Below are positions 25,001-36,483 of a stretch of DNA of 64,000 bases, piece after piece. The stretch comes from Polytrichum commune (Eukaryota > Streptophyta > Polytrichopsida > Polytrichales > Polytrichaceae), in contig OX485805.1 of assembly GCA_950295325.1 (NCBI GenBank), positions 3,474,501 through 3,538,500 on the forward strand, written 5' to 3'. The position numbers and the translations under genes were made by a program. Position 1 is the first letter of the stretch; every line of letters begins with the position of its first letter. Under the pieces are notes generated by a model. It searched no databases. It was not told where the DNA came from and saw only the letters and a list, made by a program, of their open reading frames with translations.

Positions 25001-26315
25001 AGAGCTGAAGCTCTTGACATTCATAAGCTACCTCATGGAGGTAGGTTAGGATGTTGACTGAATGCTTGACAGTCATTCCTCCTGGGATCAAGGCATTGTC
25101 TAAGCGTTGCAAGCCCAGTAAAAAGTTCAATCTCACAAGCTGGAAGCTTGAGTGTGAAGTTGATTGGAGTGTACAAGCGTGCGTTAGAGGTTCAGTGCCA
25201 ATGAGAAGGCTTATTTCCTTGAGCTCTCAACCTCTTTTAGTATAAAGGGGGCCAAAGTTCCTTCAGCTTCAATAGATTTAATATTGCCTTTTTCTATTGT
25301 TTGACATGTGGTTCTCTTGTTTGGTCACTAAAGCAACAAAACCTGGGCGATAGAGCTGTGGCTCCACCAACTGCAGAAGTAATACCCGACCTGCCTGTTC
25401 CTGAAGCACCCGTGGCAGTACTGCCTCCCACTGCTGAAGCTGCTGATCCCGCACCTTCAGAATCAAGTGGTCCTGTCTCACCAGGTTGGTCATGTTGCAT
25501 GTTGTTTCGGGTCTAAGTGATAAGTTTTGTAGCAATTAGTGGGTGCTTTTTGTGCAAACATAGGTGAAGTTCATCATGTTCAACTTTTTTGTGCCATAAG
25601 GTACACAAGCCTAATTTGGTTACTCGTCTTATTTGAGTGGTGTGTGGATCTAAGAATGGGCACCACATAGTCATGTTAAAGAAGAGATTGAACTATGTGC
25701 TCAATATTAGTTAACCATTCTAGGCTCAATATTAGTCAACATAATTTGGGGGACATACATGACTATTTAATGAGAAAGAGAATCTTCACCTTGATAATGA
25801 AGAAGATATTCATATGAGCTCCGAAAACTATGAGGAAACTGGCTACGGGCACTATTTGGATTTGCTAATTAACTTGAACTAATTGCTTGTCATGTATCCG
25901 ACGAGCAGTGTCCATTTAAAGCCCGCTTACCTTACTAAGAAGAACTGTCATCATTCCACTCGAAGTATGTTGATAACCTAATTTGGATGCGCATGTCTTT
26001 ATGTGCTTGCCAAGGGAAACAAAGTCAACTGTTTAATAAAATCCACAAGACTTTATTTGGGTGTTCGTTATTCCACTAAAATTATGTTGATAATCTTAGT
26101 TGGATGCTTGTTCTTGGCAAGACAGGGAAAGGCAGTAAAGACAAAATAAAATCTGGAATACTTCATTTGTGTAGTTATGGAGTGGATATATTTCGTTTGC
26201 ATGTCTTGTTGGCTGCCTCACCTCTATCACAGAAACTGATCCTTGTAAGCTATTTATTATCACAGGCATTCAAGGAGTTCCCGTTGTTGCAGAGGAGCCT
26301 TCAACACAAGGGTGA
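19009..26315 (+). CDS. Kelch-repeat protein with Ala-rich C-terminal coiled-coil region
   Basis: Eleven exons join in frame: 19009-19216, 19529-19678, 20023-20190, 20877-21029, 21205-21357, 21873-22034, 22751-22885, 23342-23525, 23961-24177, 25334-25484 and 26266-26315. They give 576 residues with GT-AG introns. Six Kelch blades are visible; examples are YLYVFGGYGKDDCQTQDVYV, PRDSHTCVTLGNDLYVFGG, GHSAAVIGSRMYIFGGCG, LIVLGGEDASNSFLSDIYI and HLFVFGGFTDDRRLFDDLHV. Most exons hold one blade. The N-terminus (MKWERV) and blade order match the plant family of Arabidopsis At1g18610. A basic linker follows, then a globular segment (AERIFEAKITDVFHYGFTIE), an Ala/Arg/Glu-rich likely coiled coil, and a Pro/Ala-rich tail. 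The family's biochemical role is not established; Kelch propellers usually bind other proteins. Introns 3, 6 and 9 hold MITEs, and intron 5 a tandem duplication. Confidence 0.9.
20216..20690 (+). mobile_element. MITE family M2 copy in Kelch intron 3
   Basis: The element begins GGGCCACTTTACACTATGGCC and ends near GCTCTAGTGTAGAATGCTCC, which gives imperfect terminal inverted repeats. Internal landmarks GTCTCCTGGTTTTG and GACCTACCTCTTTGAGG recur at 40735-41060, and in reverse orientation at 62447-62934. No coding capacity was seen. Confidence 0.65.
21359..21812. repeat. Tandem duplication of about 240 bp in Kelch intron 5
   Basis: Copy 1 (about 21359-21600) and copy 2 (about 21601-21812) share TTTCATGCCTAAAG, GATGTGTCT-like text, TTCCACAAAATT versus TTTCACAAAATT, GAGGGTT, CAACTAAGTTGAGGTCC, ATTGTACTT and TACATCACTT in the same order. 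The repeat is entirely intronic. Confidence 0.8.
22073..22622 (+). mobile_element. MITE family M1, copy in Kelch intron 6
   Basis: The element is about 550 bp. Its ends are near-perfect inverted repeats: GGCCCCCTTTACACTAGAG at the left and CTCTAGTGTAAATGGGGCC at the right, one mismatch in 19. It is rich in GAGCTC-type palindromes and has no reading frame. It matches 24735-25256 over its length when that copy is reverse-complemented. The target-site duplication is unclear. Confidence 0.85.
23712..23850 (-). repeat. Dispersed repeat family R1, copy 2 (Kelch intron 8)
   Basis: Contains TTTGAGCACGTAGTCCAAAA, GACATGTCTTTCTGGTGACC, GATCCACACCTAACCATACA and GATTAAGATAAGT. These match the copy at 14632 directly and the copy at 59690 in reverse complement. 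Confidence 0.65.
24735..25256 (-). mobile_element. MITE family M1, inverted copy in Kelch intron 9
   Basis: The right end reads CTTTTAGTATAAAGGGGGCC and the left end GGTCGCATTTCACTAGAGC, a degraded form of the terminal repeats at 22073-22622. Reverse-complemented, the whole element aligns with that copy; for example both have TTCCTTTGTTTAGTA and CTACCTCCA-GAGGTAGC. It also holds a perfect 19-bp hairpin (arms 24825-24843 and 24857-24875). Confidence 0.85.
25600..25900 (+). repeat. Dispersed repeat family R1, copy 3 (Kelch intron 10), followed by a short duplication
   Basis: GTGTGTGGATCTAA, AGAGATTGAACTATGTGCTC, CCATTCTAGGCTCAATA and AGAATCTTC match 59690-59980 in the same orientation. Just downstream, about 45 bp at 25952-25996 (ATTCCACTCGAAGTATGTTG, ATAACCTAATTTGGATGC) recur at about 26070-26112. 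Confidence 0.7.
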
Positions 26316-28140
26316 TGGCTCATGATTTTTTCTTATTATGGGTGCTCATATGCATCCGTGTGAAAGCTTTAGACAATCTACTGGTTTCTCTGGAGGTGAC
26401 AGATGTCTTGTAGAATACACAATGGGGGTTGTTCGCAGGAGTTGGTTTGCTTGAGCATATTATCAGTAAATCAGTTTTTAGCAGCAGGGCAAAACATCAC
26501 AAAATCTGTAGGGAAAAATTTAGTGGAGTTTGTACGAACACCTCTCAATGTACAAAGGGGATGCAGTTCCCATCAAGATTTGACTTAATGCAAGATTCAG
26601 TTCACTCCCTTCTGTACTCCTACACAGCAAGTTGTGTACACTGATATGTGCAATCAGGCTGCCCCTTCACCTTGGGTGAAAACCAGATCACCAAAGTTAT
26701 GAGTAGAGCAACCACAGCAAAAACATATCTATTAATACTGTGATAGTACGCATTCAAACAGTGTGGAATTTTGATAAATTATTACGGGCAACCTAATTGC
26801 ACATATCAGTGTACATAGTAAGAAGTTCTTAGAGGTCACCACATCCTGCAAGTTACTGGAACAAAGCTTTCAGTTTCATTGGCATCTGAGGCTCATAACT
26901 GTAGATACTATATGGATTGGTGGAAAGTTGCAAGCACAATATGATGTTTGTCAAATTCTCGCTCAAAATGGGAGGAGCACTTCATGAGGTATGATTTCCT
27001 CCACTAGTAATTTTTATTTGGACTTCACTAAGCCACTTTACATATGAACATGCTCATAGTGAAGATTTGCCATTGCCAATGCTCATGAGATTTGCCATTA
27101 CCAAAAATTGATACTTTTCCAAGTGGACCTGGGTATGAAATCCTCCTCTTTGTGGATTCCATCTACTATGAGCTTGTGTTTCAAGTCAATCATTCATGGG
27201 TGACTTTGACATGCATGTCCATAAAATTATGCATTGGGTATGGTAACGACAACAATGTTTTGGGTGCCTAGGTGGCCTTGTATAATGTGATCCAAGGACA
27301 ATAATGTAGCCATGACCTTAGGGAGCCAAAGGCATGGGAGGGAAACTTGGAAACTTGGATACATCACATAACCATGGTGTGATGAGTGTGGTCAATCAAA
27401 AGTACATACAAATGGGTGCATGCAAGACTCAACAATGTGTTTTTATAGATACAATACCATGTTCTAGCAAGCCATAGAGTTGGGTATTGGATAATTATAT
27501 TACTCTAATAAATTGAGATGACATGGGGCTCTCGTGCCTAAATAGTGTTGAGTTGTTTCAAATATGATTGAAGCTATCTAATGCTCACAATACACGGATC
27601 TCACAATTGGTATAGGGCTTTGCCAACCTTTTGGAGTTAATCATGTCCATTTCATTCTTGTATCCTTAAGGATTGACAAATTCAGTATGTGACATGCTTG
27701 ATATATTGAATTAGTAAGGTTGACTTTCAAAATATCCTAAAGTAACACGTTGTTTATACTTTGAATATGAAAACAACCAAATTGGGGAAATGTCTTCTAC
27801 AATCTACATGCGGTCCTTCGGGTACTAAGTCACACATGAGCAACACTTCAAGAATTCAAAAGATATTCATTGTGACTATCAAAATAACAAGCTCAATTGG
27901 TAATGTGCTCATTTGACTATGTTTCCAAACCCTTACATATTGTAGTTGCTTTGTCAATTTGAAACAAAGACATTGTGTTAAAGAATAAATGTGCCGCATG
28001 ATGTTACTACATGAGTTGGAACACTACATATTTCTAAGTGGATATCATATTCCGACGCTCAAATTATTGAACTATATCACAAGGTATTTGTTGAAGTGTA
28101 CCTAGATCAACAACTCCAATCCTCCAACAAGGCATACTTC
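26316..28140. other. Kelch 3'UTR and spacer before the LTR element
   Basis: The first few hundred bases probably form the Kelch 3'UTR. Beyond that I see only AT-rich spacer without a supported gene or a clear repeat. Confidence 0.4.
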
Positions 28141-28650
28141 TGTTGGGGGTAAAATTGTGGATTTACTACTGTTACAGGTTTTTATTTAGGATTAGAAAGT
28201 AGGTAGAGTTGTTAAGACTTTGTGGTAAGTTCTAGAAGAGATGGATCAAGTGGCTAATACTTGTTCACGTCCAAGTTGCTAAAACGGTGACAAGGCCTAT
28301 ACCTCATCAAGTTGATGAGGTAAGACTTTCTATATTAGCTATATCTAGATTATGATAGATTTATGAGCCGTATCTACGAGTAAGTAGATTTAGGTTATTT
28401 CTTGGGTAACTTCCTATTTCATAGTATATAAGGGCTCCCAACAAAGGGTCCGACACCTTCTTCGAGTCCTTAGGATAGTGTTAGTTGTTATAGGATGGAT
28501 TTGAGTGTTAGATTAGAGTTATGACTTCTTGTATTAAGGCCTTCGCCTTACGGGTTTAATAAGGGTGAGAGCCATGTTCATTTATGAGGTTTCTATGTGT
28601 GATTTTCTCGTCCTTAATGTTATTTCCCTTATGCCTAAAGGACCCCAACA
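28141..28650 (+). repeat. 5' LTR
   Basis: TGTTGGGGGTAAAA at the start and CCCCAACA at the end form the inverted termini. A TATA box, GTATATAAGGGC (about 28423-28434), marks the likely promoter. CTTGTATTAAGGCCTTCGCC and TTTAATAAGGG downstream could serve for 3' processing. Confidence 0.93.
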
Positions 28651-28653
28651 TTT

Positions 28654-28670
28654 TGGTTCCGTTGCCAGGA
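28654..28670 (+). other. Primer-binding site, resembling tRNA-Asp
   Basis: TGGTTCCGTTGCCAGGA begins 3 bp after the 5' LTR. It resembles the TGGCGCCGTTGCCGGGGA site complementary to plant tRNA-Asp used by Tat/Athila-type gypsy elements, with a few mismatches. That suggests a Tat/Athila-like lineage. Confidence 0.6.
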
Positions 28671-29356
28671 CCCGAGTTGGTAACGTCTCGGTGGCCGTTA
28701 CACGGGGAGGGGAGGTCTTATTAGTAGTCAAGGTTGGAAGGGCCATAACTTTTGGTCAGAAAATGAAAATAGGTTGAAATTTTAGTGGATCATAAATAAT
28801 TGGTTTTTATGATCACTGCTAAAATCTGAAGATGTTTTGAGTCAGTGGGGTGGAGTTATGGTATTCTGAAACCTGGGTAGATTTACACACTAAAATGGGC
28901 ATACCCTTCGGACAGAAAAGGGGATATGCTCGAAATCTGGTGAGATGTTTTGTGTTTAGTCTCTCTAGTCACAGTTAAAATTTCAGGTCGTTTCGAGAAA
29001 GTCAGAGGAAGCTATCCTATTCTGAAGTTCTTCTGAGAGCAGCATACAAAAAGGGTATAACTCCTAGGCATAAAATCGGATGGGATCGAAATTTCGGGAC
29101 AAGATTTATGAGTAGGTTTTTTACTCGTGGTTAAAATCTGAAAACATTCCGAGTAATAATGTGAGAGTTATACTATTCTGAAATTTGTTTTGAGTTGCAT
29201 AGTGTCGTTTTTTTGTTGAGGGATAGTTTGAGGATACTAATTGTTAGAGGCTCATAGATATAATTATTTGAGGGAGAAAGGAGACTGTAATACATATATA
29301 TAGCTATCCGGTTTCGTAATAGTTGAAGAGTTGGGTCGTAAGAAGAGCGGTTGTGA

Positions 29357-32300
29357 TGACGATTCCAATATTCAAAGGGGTGAAGGATGAAGATCCGGAG
29401 TCGTTTTTAAGAAATTACAAAAGGCATGTATAAGTACGGGGAGTAGAACGACGGAAAATTGGGTCATATTTTTACCAGAGTTTCTTGAGGGAAGAGCTTG
29501 TCAATGGTATGAGAGACAACCGGAGGCTACGAAGTTGTCTTGGGAACATTTGAGTGTAGGGTTGATCACAAAATGTGGTAAAAAAGATTCTTACGGGACT
29601 CATATTTGTGAGCTAAGTCAAGTCAAACAAGGAGTGTTAGAGAAGGTGAAGGATTACACGGATAGAGTACAAGAGTTGTCCGTTCGGATTACTCGGAGTT
29701 TACGCGCCCAAGGTTATAGTGTCGAAAATCTGATTTTTGAAGGGATTAAGGCATTAGTGATGAAACATTTCATGATCGGGTAGCTACCCGAGTTACTTCA
29801 ACAAGTCAAGTATGAGGGTGTGGACACTTTGGAGGATGTTATCCGCATTGCCGAGAAGAAGAAGGCTAGTTTGGAGTCGACACCAATAATACCACCGAAA
29901 GATACGACAAACATTCATACTACTTCATTGCGGGCTTCATCTTCGACAAATACGCTTCATCCATCCAAGACACCTTCACGAATGGAGGCCGCTATGGAAC
30001 AATTTGTATCACAAATTACAGAACTTAGTGTTCATCTTCTTCAACCGTGAACTTACCGGAATTCGGAACGGGATTCAAACAAGGTGCAATGTTATGCTTG
30101 CAAGGAAATGGGCCACATTTCGAGGGATTGTCCGAATCATGAGGCAATAGAGGGACCTTCATCAAGACGAGTTACTTTTGCGGATGACAAAGGTAAGGGT
30201 CGTGTGAATCTAGTTGAGATTCAAGACGAGACTCGGGAGAAGGCGATTGCAAATTTCGAACAATCTTTGCGGAAGGAGGTCGATGTGATGGCGGCAAAAT
30301 GAATGCAAGAGGAATCTCAGCCACGAAGCGGGAAACGGATGAAGCAAATGGCGAGGAACAAGGGATCGAAGAAACCTCGACGGAGGCGGTTAGGTTTTCA
30401 TGATTTTCCGATATCACAAAATGAAGGTTCGTATTCAATCTTAGATGACGTGGGAATTAAGAAAGAAGACATCACAATTGGACAACTTGTGGCAATGGTT
30501 CCCTCAATTCGCAAGGAATTGAGAAAAAATCTATCCACACACAAGGTTCCATCTATTCCCCACTCTCTCAATACAATTGCGGTTTTAACAAAATTATGAT
30601 CCGATCATCGATGTTGGGTGTAATGGCTCTATGTTGAGGGGTGTCTTAGTGGATGGAGGAGCGGGTGTCAATGTTATGACTATTCCGACAATGAGGTACA
30701 TAGGCCTCGAAATTGAGAGACCTTCGTCAATTACCTTGAAAATGGCGAATAAAAGGATTGGTAAACCTCAAGGTATGATATCCAACGTGTATATCAATGT
30801 TTTAGGAATTTCCACGGCCGTGGATTTTCATGTGGTATTAAAAGAAGATGGATCTTATCCAATGATCTTAGGTCGGCCATGGCTTACAAAAGTACACGTA
30901 CGAAACTATTGGGGCGAAGGGTACATGACAATCGAGAAGGGCCACATCGGCAACGAATTCCATTTGTCCCTTTAGGAGGAGCACCGACATCCGACAAATC
31001 CGACTCCGATTCTAGAGAGACCGACGATTCAGAGTCCGAAGGAATTTACACGGATGATTTTTCGGAGGATGAAGTGGGGTTGTACGCAATTGAAGCAGTT
31101 CCAAAGAGAGAAGTTGCACCACAAACACAAGTTCCCGTAAAACGTCAACGGGAGAAACCGGTTTTGTCCGATGAAGAAATAGCATGGCAGTTGAATCAAA
31201 TTCGATTGGGTACAAAATTATTTCCTCAAGAGCGCGAACATTTTCGTAAATTTTTGCGTAAGGTTATACATCTTTTTGCCTTCAATTACAAGGATTTGCG
31301 TGAAGTCTCATTGGAAACGCACAAAATTGAGCTTGTAGAGAACGCGAAGGCGGTAAGGCAAAAACCTTACCGTACAAATCGTAAATACACCGAAATGGTA
31401 AAGGTAAAATTGAAGAAACTCTTAGAAGCTGGATTCATCCGACCAGTGGAGAATACTCAGTGGGTATCTCCAATTACCTTAGCTCCGAAGAAAAATGGAA
31501 AATTGAGGATTTACGTGGATTACAAAAAAAACTCAATGATGTTACGAAGAAAGATAGATATCCCATTTTATTTTGCGATGAAGTTCTAGAGGAGGTGGCA
31601 GGCCACGAGTTGTATTCGTTTGCGGACGGGTTTAGTGGATATCATCAAGTGAAGATCGCACTTGAGGATCAACTCAAGACCACGTTCACTTCACCATGGG
31701 GCACATTTTGTTATGAAGTACTGTCATTTGGACTTTGCAACGTTCCAGCTACCTTTCAAAGGCTAATGAACAAAATATTAGCACCATTTTTTTGACACTT
31801 TGTAAGAGTATTTATGAATGATTTTGGAATTTATGGAGATCGGACCTCGCATTTAGAGAAATTAGAAAAAAAAATTGAACGCTTAGATGAGACATGAATC
31901 ACACCTAGCGCAAAAAAAACCAAAATAGGATTTCCATCTAGACGTTTGGTCGGTCACATCGTTTCTAAGGAGGGAATTGGTTACGATCCGGAGGCTATGT
32001 TAGAAGCACCATTTCCCACTACCAAATGTGGGGTTAGAGCATTTTTGGGTTTTACATGTTATTATCGCCGATTCATCGAACGATACGCCATGATCGCTAA
32101 ACCTTTAATTAGGTTTTGAAAGATAATGCTCCCCCTTCGCAAGCTATTCCGGATGCGTTACAGGCTTTTGACAAGCTCAAACAAACATTATTTTCGGCAT
32201 CAATTTTACGAACTTCAAATTGGGAGAAATCATTTTTGGTTTTTACAGATGCATAGGGAGAAGGAGTAGGTGCAACTCTAGTACAATTGGATGAAGAGGG

Positions 32301-33944
32301 ATACGACCATCCCATCCACTATGCTAGTAGACAACTCACGTCGGCCGAGATGAACTACACAGTAATGGAGCGAGAGGGCCTAGGAATTGTTTTCGCGTTG
32401 AAGAAATTCCGACACTACTTACTAGGTACGAAGGCCACGGTGGTGACGGATCATGAAGCATTGGTTTATCTTCTCAACAAACCAAATGCAACGGAAAAAA
32501 TTGCACGATGGATAATCTTGCTTCAAGAATTTGACTTGGGAATTGTACACCGAGCGGACACGAAATATGAAAATGTTGATTTTCTTTCACGAATGGAGAA
32601 GGGGTTGGAGTCGTGTCGAAAGATGACGATTTTCTGGATGCCATGTTAATGTCGATAGACATCGATGATGAACCAGAGGAGTACAAGGGTATCATCCGAT
32701 ATCTCCAAGGTATGAATTTTCTGGACGATGCAACTAAACAAATAAGGACGAGAATCGTACATAAAAGTCGATCTTATACCTTGATAGGTCAATTGTTTTA
32801 TTTTTGTGGGAGAGATGGTATTCTTCGACGTGCGGTGGGAAAAACGGTTGTCCCAAAATTGTTACGAGAGTTTCACGAAGGTTTTTGTGGGAAACATTTT
32901 GCGGGACTAGTTACAGTAGAGAAAATCCTTACGGTAGGATACTATTAGCCGACGATGTTCAAAGATATTTTTTATTATTGTAAGCATTGTAAAGTGTGTC
33001 AAGCATTTGCGAATAAAGCCACAGTGAGCGGAAACTTGCACCCTATTCTTCCATTAGGGCCATTTGAAAAATGGGGCATTGATTTGATGGATCCTTTGCC
33101 GGTTACCAAGAGTGGACATCGTTTTATTGTTGTTGCTACGGATTATCTTACAAAATTTGCGGAGGTTGGGGCTTTGAAAACTTCGGTCAAGAAGGAGGTA
33201 GCACGGTTTGTGTACGAACGTATTGTCACTCGCTTTGGTATTCATTTAGGGATGGTATCGGATAATGGACCTCAATTCACAAGTGATGTATGGGAGGATT
33301 TGATGGGACGATTAGCGATCAATTATAGGTTTACAACTATGTATAAACCGAATACGAACGGGTTAGTGGAGCGAACGAACAAGACGTTGTGCTCTATGAT
33401 TGCAAAGGAAGCGGAAACAAGGGCGAATGCTAGTGATTGGGATCTGAATATACATCATACAATGTGGGTATACAACTCTACATTCAAAACAACTACGGGG
33501 TTCTCTCTCTTTTATTTAGCCTATGGTATTGAGGCTTTGCTTCCGATAAAGTACGAACTCATGACCCTTCGTACCGCTACGAAAACGCGGTTGGATTTGG
33601 ATGAGTCTCAACAAAGGCGGTTAGTACAACTTAACGAATTGGATGAGATCCAATTGAGAGCAAGACAAGCGATTGAGGTGGCTCAAGCAAAAATGAAGAA
33701 GGCGTGGGATAGTAAGGTGAAGAAGTGGGTGTTCAAAACCGGAGATTTGGTGATGATGTACGACTCGAGGCATTTTCGTAGAGCTCACAAAAAACTACTA
33801 TCTAAGTGGTTTGGACCATGCGAAATTAAGAAAGTTTTTGCGACTAACGGTACATATTCTTTACGCAATTTGGATGGAACGAATTACCCGGATCGGGTTA
33901 ATCATGACAAGTTGAAGAAAACTTACGTAGACTTGTTAGACTAG
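29357..33944 (+). pseudogene. Degenerate gag-pol of the Ty3/gypsy element
   Basis: Recognisable parts in order: a Gag-like segment (29357-30300) ending with a CCHC zinc knuckle C-x2-C-x4-H-x4-C (30090-30131); a protease motif LVDGGAGVNVM (about 30646-30680) with DGG in place of DTG/DSG; reverse transcriptase (about 31350-31850); RNase H with FTDA (about 32230-32610); a Cys/His region; then integrase (32955-33944) with catalytic Asp in GIDLMDP (33081), Asp in VSDNGPQF and Glu in GLVERTNK. The reverse transcriptase active site reads FMND at about 31810, so the first catalytic Asp is replaced by Asn. In-frame stops and frame shifts split the region, including one between 31530 and 31590 and stops near 29760, 30050, 30300, 32255 and 32948. 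Confidence 0.88.
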
Positions 33945-33969
33945 TGAAATTCCGAGGACGGATTTCGCT

Positions 33970-33985
33970 ATAAGTGTGGGGGTAA
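33970..33985 (+). other. Polypurine tract before the 3' LTR
   Basis: AAGTGTGGGGGTAA lies directly before the 3' LTR, in the position and composition expected for the plus-strand priming tract. Confidence 0.6.
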
Positions 33986-34495
33986 TGTTGAGGGTAAAAT
34001 TGTGGATATACTAGTGTTATAGGTTTTTATTTAGGATTAGAAAGTAGGTAGAGTTGTTAAGACTTTGTGGTAAGTTCTAGAAGAAATGGATCAAGTGGCT
34101 AATACTTGTTCATGTCCAAGTTGCTAGAACGGTGACAAGGCCTATACCTCGTCAAGTTGATGAGGTAAGACTTTCTATATTAGCTATATCTAGATTATGA
34201 TAGATTTATGAGTTGTATCTACGAGTAAGTAGATTTAGCTTATTTCTTGGGTAACTTCCTATTTCATAGTATATAAGGGCTCCCGGCAAAGGGTCCGACA
34301 CCTTCTTCGAGTCCTTAGGATAGTGTTAGTTGTTATAGGATGGATTTGAGTGTTAGATTAGAGTTATGGCTTCTTGTATTAAGGCCTTCGCCTTACGGGT
34401 TCAATAAGGGTGAGAGCCATGTTCGTTTATGAGGTTTCTATGTGTGATTTTCTCGTCCTTAATGTTACTTCCCTTATGCCTAAAGCACCCCAACA
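33986..34495 (+). repeat. 3' LTR
   Basis: Same length as the 5' LTR, with the same ends (TGTTGAGG to CCCCAACA) and about 18 differences. Confidence 0.93.
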
Positions 34496-34789
34496 CTTCC
34501 ATGCATGCGTTATTTTTTTAAAATAAATTATATTATTATTCTATTATTTTCATTCTCCCATGATAAGTAATACTCAACATGTGGGCATAGTTATAGATCT
34601 TGTTTTATGTTGAACCTCCTTCAAGTATTTTGCAACTTTCCTACCAGCCTAGACACCTACTAACCTACATAGCCAATCATTTACTTTGACATAGGGACAT
34701 GATTGTAACATGCACAAGCCAAGCTATCGTATTAGTAAGTTAAGTGTTCATGTGAAAATAAAAAGAAGGGCCACATTACAAACTTGCTA

Positions 34790-35345
34790 AGACCAACTAC
34801 ACATCATATTGGTCTTCAAATCTTACATGTTTGTAATCCATATGCACAAATGCAATAGGCCAAGAAGGGCCCAAGCTATCGCTCACTCCAAGCTTCTAAG
34901 AAAATTGCCCATTTCATCCACCAAATTTCATCCTCCATTGGTCCATTTGCGCCATGCTAACTCACCAAGAACTTGCCTACCCTGAAACCAACTACACACC
35001 CTATTGCTCTTCAAATCTTACAAGTTCGTGAATTTTATGCATGAATGCAACATGCTCGGATTGCATGAGCAAGCTATGACTTGCTCCAAGTTTCTAAGAA
35101 ACTCATCCATCTCATCCTTTGACATTGACATGCGATGTATGTTCATCATCTTTGTCCATTTGCCGCATGTAGAGTAGATATTTACAAATGTAATAGGTCG
35201 AGACGCATGGCCCTAGGCTGTGACTCACTTCAAGTGTCTTACGAAATTCTTCCATCTCATCTACCAAGTTTCATCCTCCATTAGTCTACTCATGCCATTG
35301 CCAACTACCCAAGAACTCACCCACCCTAAAACCAACTACAGTATG
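34790..35345. repeat. Three-copy repeat of about 190 bp, with a fourth copy downstream
   Basis: Units near 34790-34980, 34986-35175 and 35180-35345 share ACCAACTACACAtC, CTTCAAATCTTACA-GTT, ATGCAACATG, CCAAGCTTCTAAGAAA, TTTCATCCTCCATT and CCAAGAACTtgCCTACCCTG. A more diverged copy lies at about 36590-36745. No frame is conserved across units. Confidence 0.7.
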
Positions 35346-35379
35346 TACCCTTATTTGGTGTTTTCTCTCAATTGGATGT

Positions 35380-35470
35380 CTATATTTGATAGGTGTGTTG
35401 TTTGGTGAGGATCAAAATACAGGCACCATAAGGATATCTGTCAAAAAAAAGATTGGACTACATCTTCAAG
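35380..35470 (+). repeat. Dispersed repeat family R1, copy 4 (partial)
   Basis: GGTGTGTTGTTTGGTGAGGA, then AAAGATTGGACTACAT, match the start of the copy at 59690. Confidence 0.5.
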
Positions 35471-36104
35471 TTTTATTAGCTATTTCACACTCAGATAGTG
35501 AACACAATTGGGAGGACCCATGTATTCAGTTAAGGAATCAACAATCATGCACATCTGATAATGATAACTAAATTAGGGGAGATCCGATTTTCAATTTGAT
35601 TTTTGCTAATGATTCATCACAAATTTGCTATTGCAATACAAGCATTACTATGTAGTTATGATTGGTAAGAGTCGGAGAACATGAAATTTGAACTAAATAA
35701 CACCCACATACTTATCACACTTTTCTTTTACATAAGAATAATACAATCGTGAATGCACATGAGACACCAATATTGAGAACTTTCAAACTTTGTACATTAC
35801 AAAGGCTTTGCAACTTAAACATACTACTGTGATTGCTATGAGCTCAAATCACTCGACCATAGGAGATAAAACATTAAGATTCTCATCTCTTCTCCCCCAA
35901 GTTTTTTTTCCCCTCCCCCAAGCTGTCTCTTACATCCAAAGGCATTCCTAGTCTTATCCATCTTATCCATAATATCTAAGAAATACTTTTAGAAGTCTCA
36001 ACCCTTATTAAATGTAGACTGAAGCTTCCTTATCCATATACATAGACCATTTCACCACACGATCCTAGGCTTTCTTATCTTTTGGATCAATCGCAACCCT
36101 CTAG

Positions 36105-36483
36105 TTGGAATTGCTTGATTCCAAACCGATGCATTCATCTATTCTTCTAGTTGGAACTCTCTAATTTCAACTCGATTCATTCATCCATTCTTCCAGGTGG
36201 AATTGTCTAATTCCAACTTGGTTCATCCATTCATTGAGAGTTGGCCAGCTCCAACGAACAACATCCATCCGCCGGTGGTTGTCTAACTCCGATTCATATG
36301 TTCTAGTCAAAGTTGCCTAACTCCAACACAAAGATCGTCTAGAAGGAGGTGTCTAACTCCCGATTGGAGCTGTCTTAACTCCGACCCAAAGATCTTCGAA
36401 CATGAGTTGTCTAACTCTTGTGTGACACTCTTTCTTGGGTGGTCTGGCCCAATTCTCTTTCTTTGGAGTTGTCTGACTCCAAA
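36105..36483. repeat. Array of about 11 short hairpin units
   Basis: Every 25-50 bp a small inverted repeat of the form stem-GTCT-stem occurs. Examples are TTGGAATTGCTTGATTCCAA (36105-36124), TGGAATTGTCTAATTCCA (36198-36215), GAGTTGTCTAACTC (36404-36417), TTGGGTGGTCTGGCCCAA (36435-36452) and TTGGAGTTGTCTGACTCCAA (36463-36482). Spacers often read GATTCATTCATCCATTCTTC. Several units are less perfect. On the minus strand one frame is open across the right half with a repeated VRQL-like motif, so descent from a coding repeat cannot be excluded. Confidence 0.75.

Larger units (their letters stand above)
28141..34495 (+). mobile_element. Ty3/gypsy LTR retrotransposon, complete in structure but coding-dead
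   Basis: Two 510-bp LTRs (28141-28650 and 33986-34495) bound a 5.3-kb internal region with domains in the order gag, protease, reverse transcriptase, RNase H, integrase, which is diagnostic of Ty3/gypsy. LTRs start TGTTG and end CAACA. Flanks are ACTTC on the left and CTTCC on the right, so a target duplication of CTTC is seen. It is 5 bp (ACTTC) only if the terminal A of the LTR is counted. The internal region is broken by several stops and frame changes. I counted about 18 differences between the LTRs (about 96.5% identity), mostly transitions, so insertion was moderately recent. No chromodomain was seen after integrase. Confidence 0.93.
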
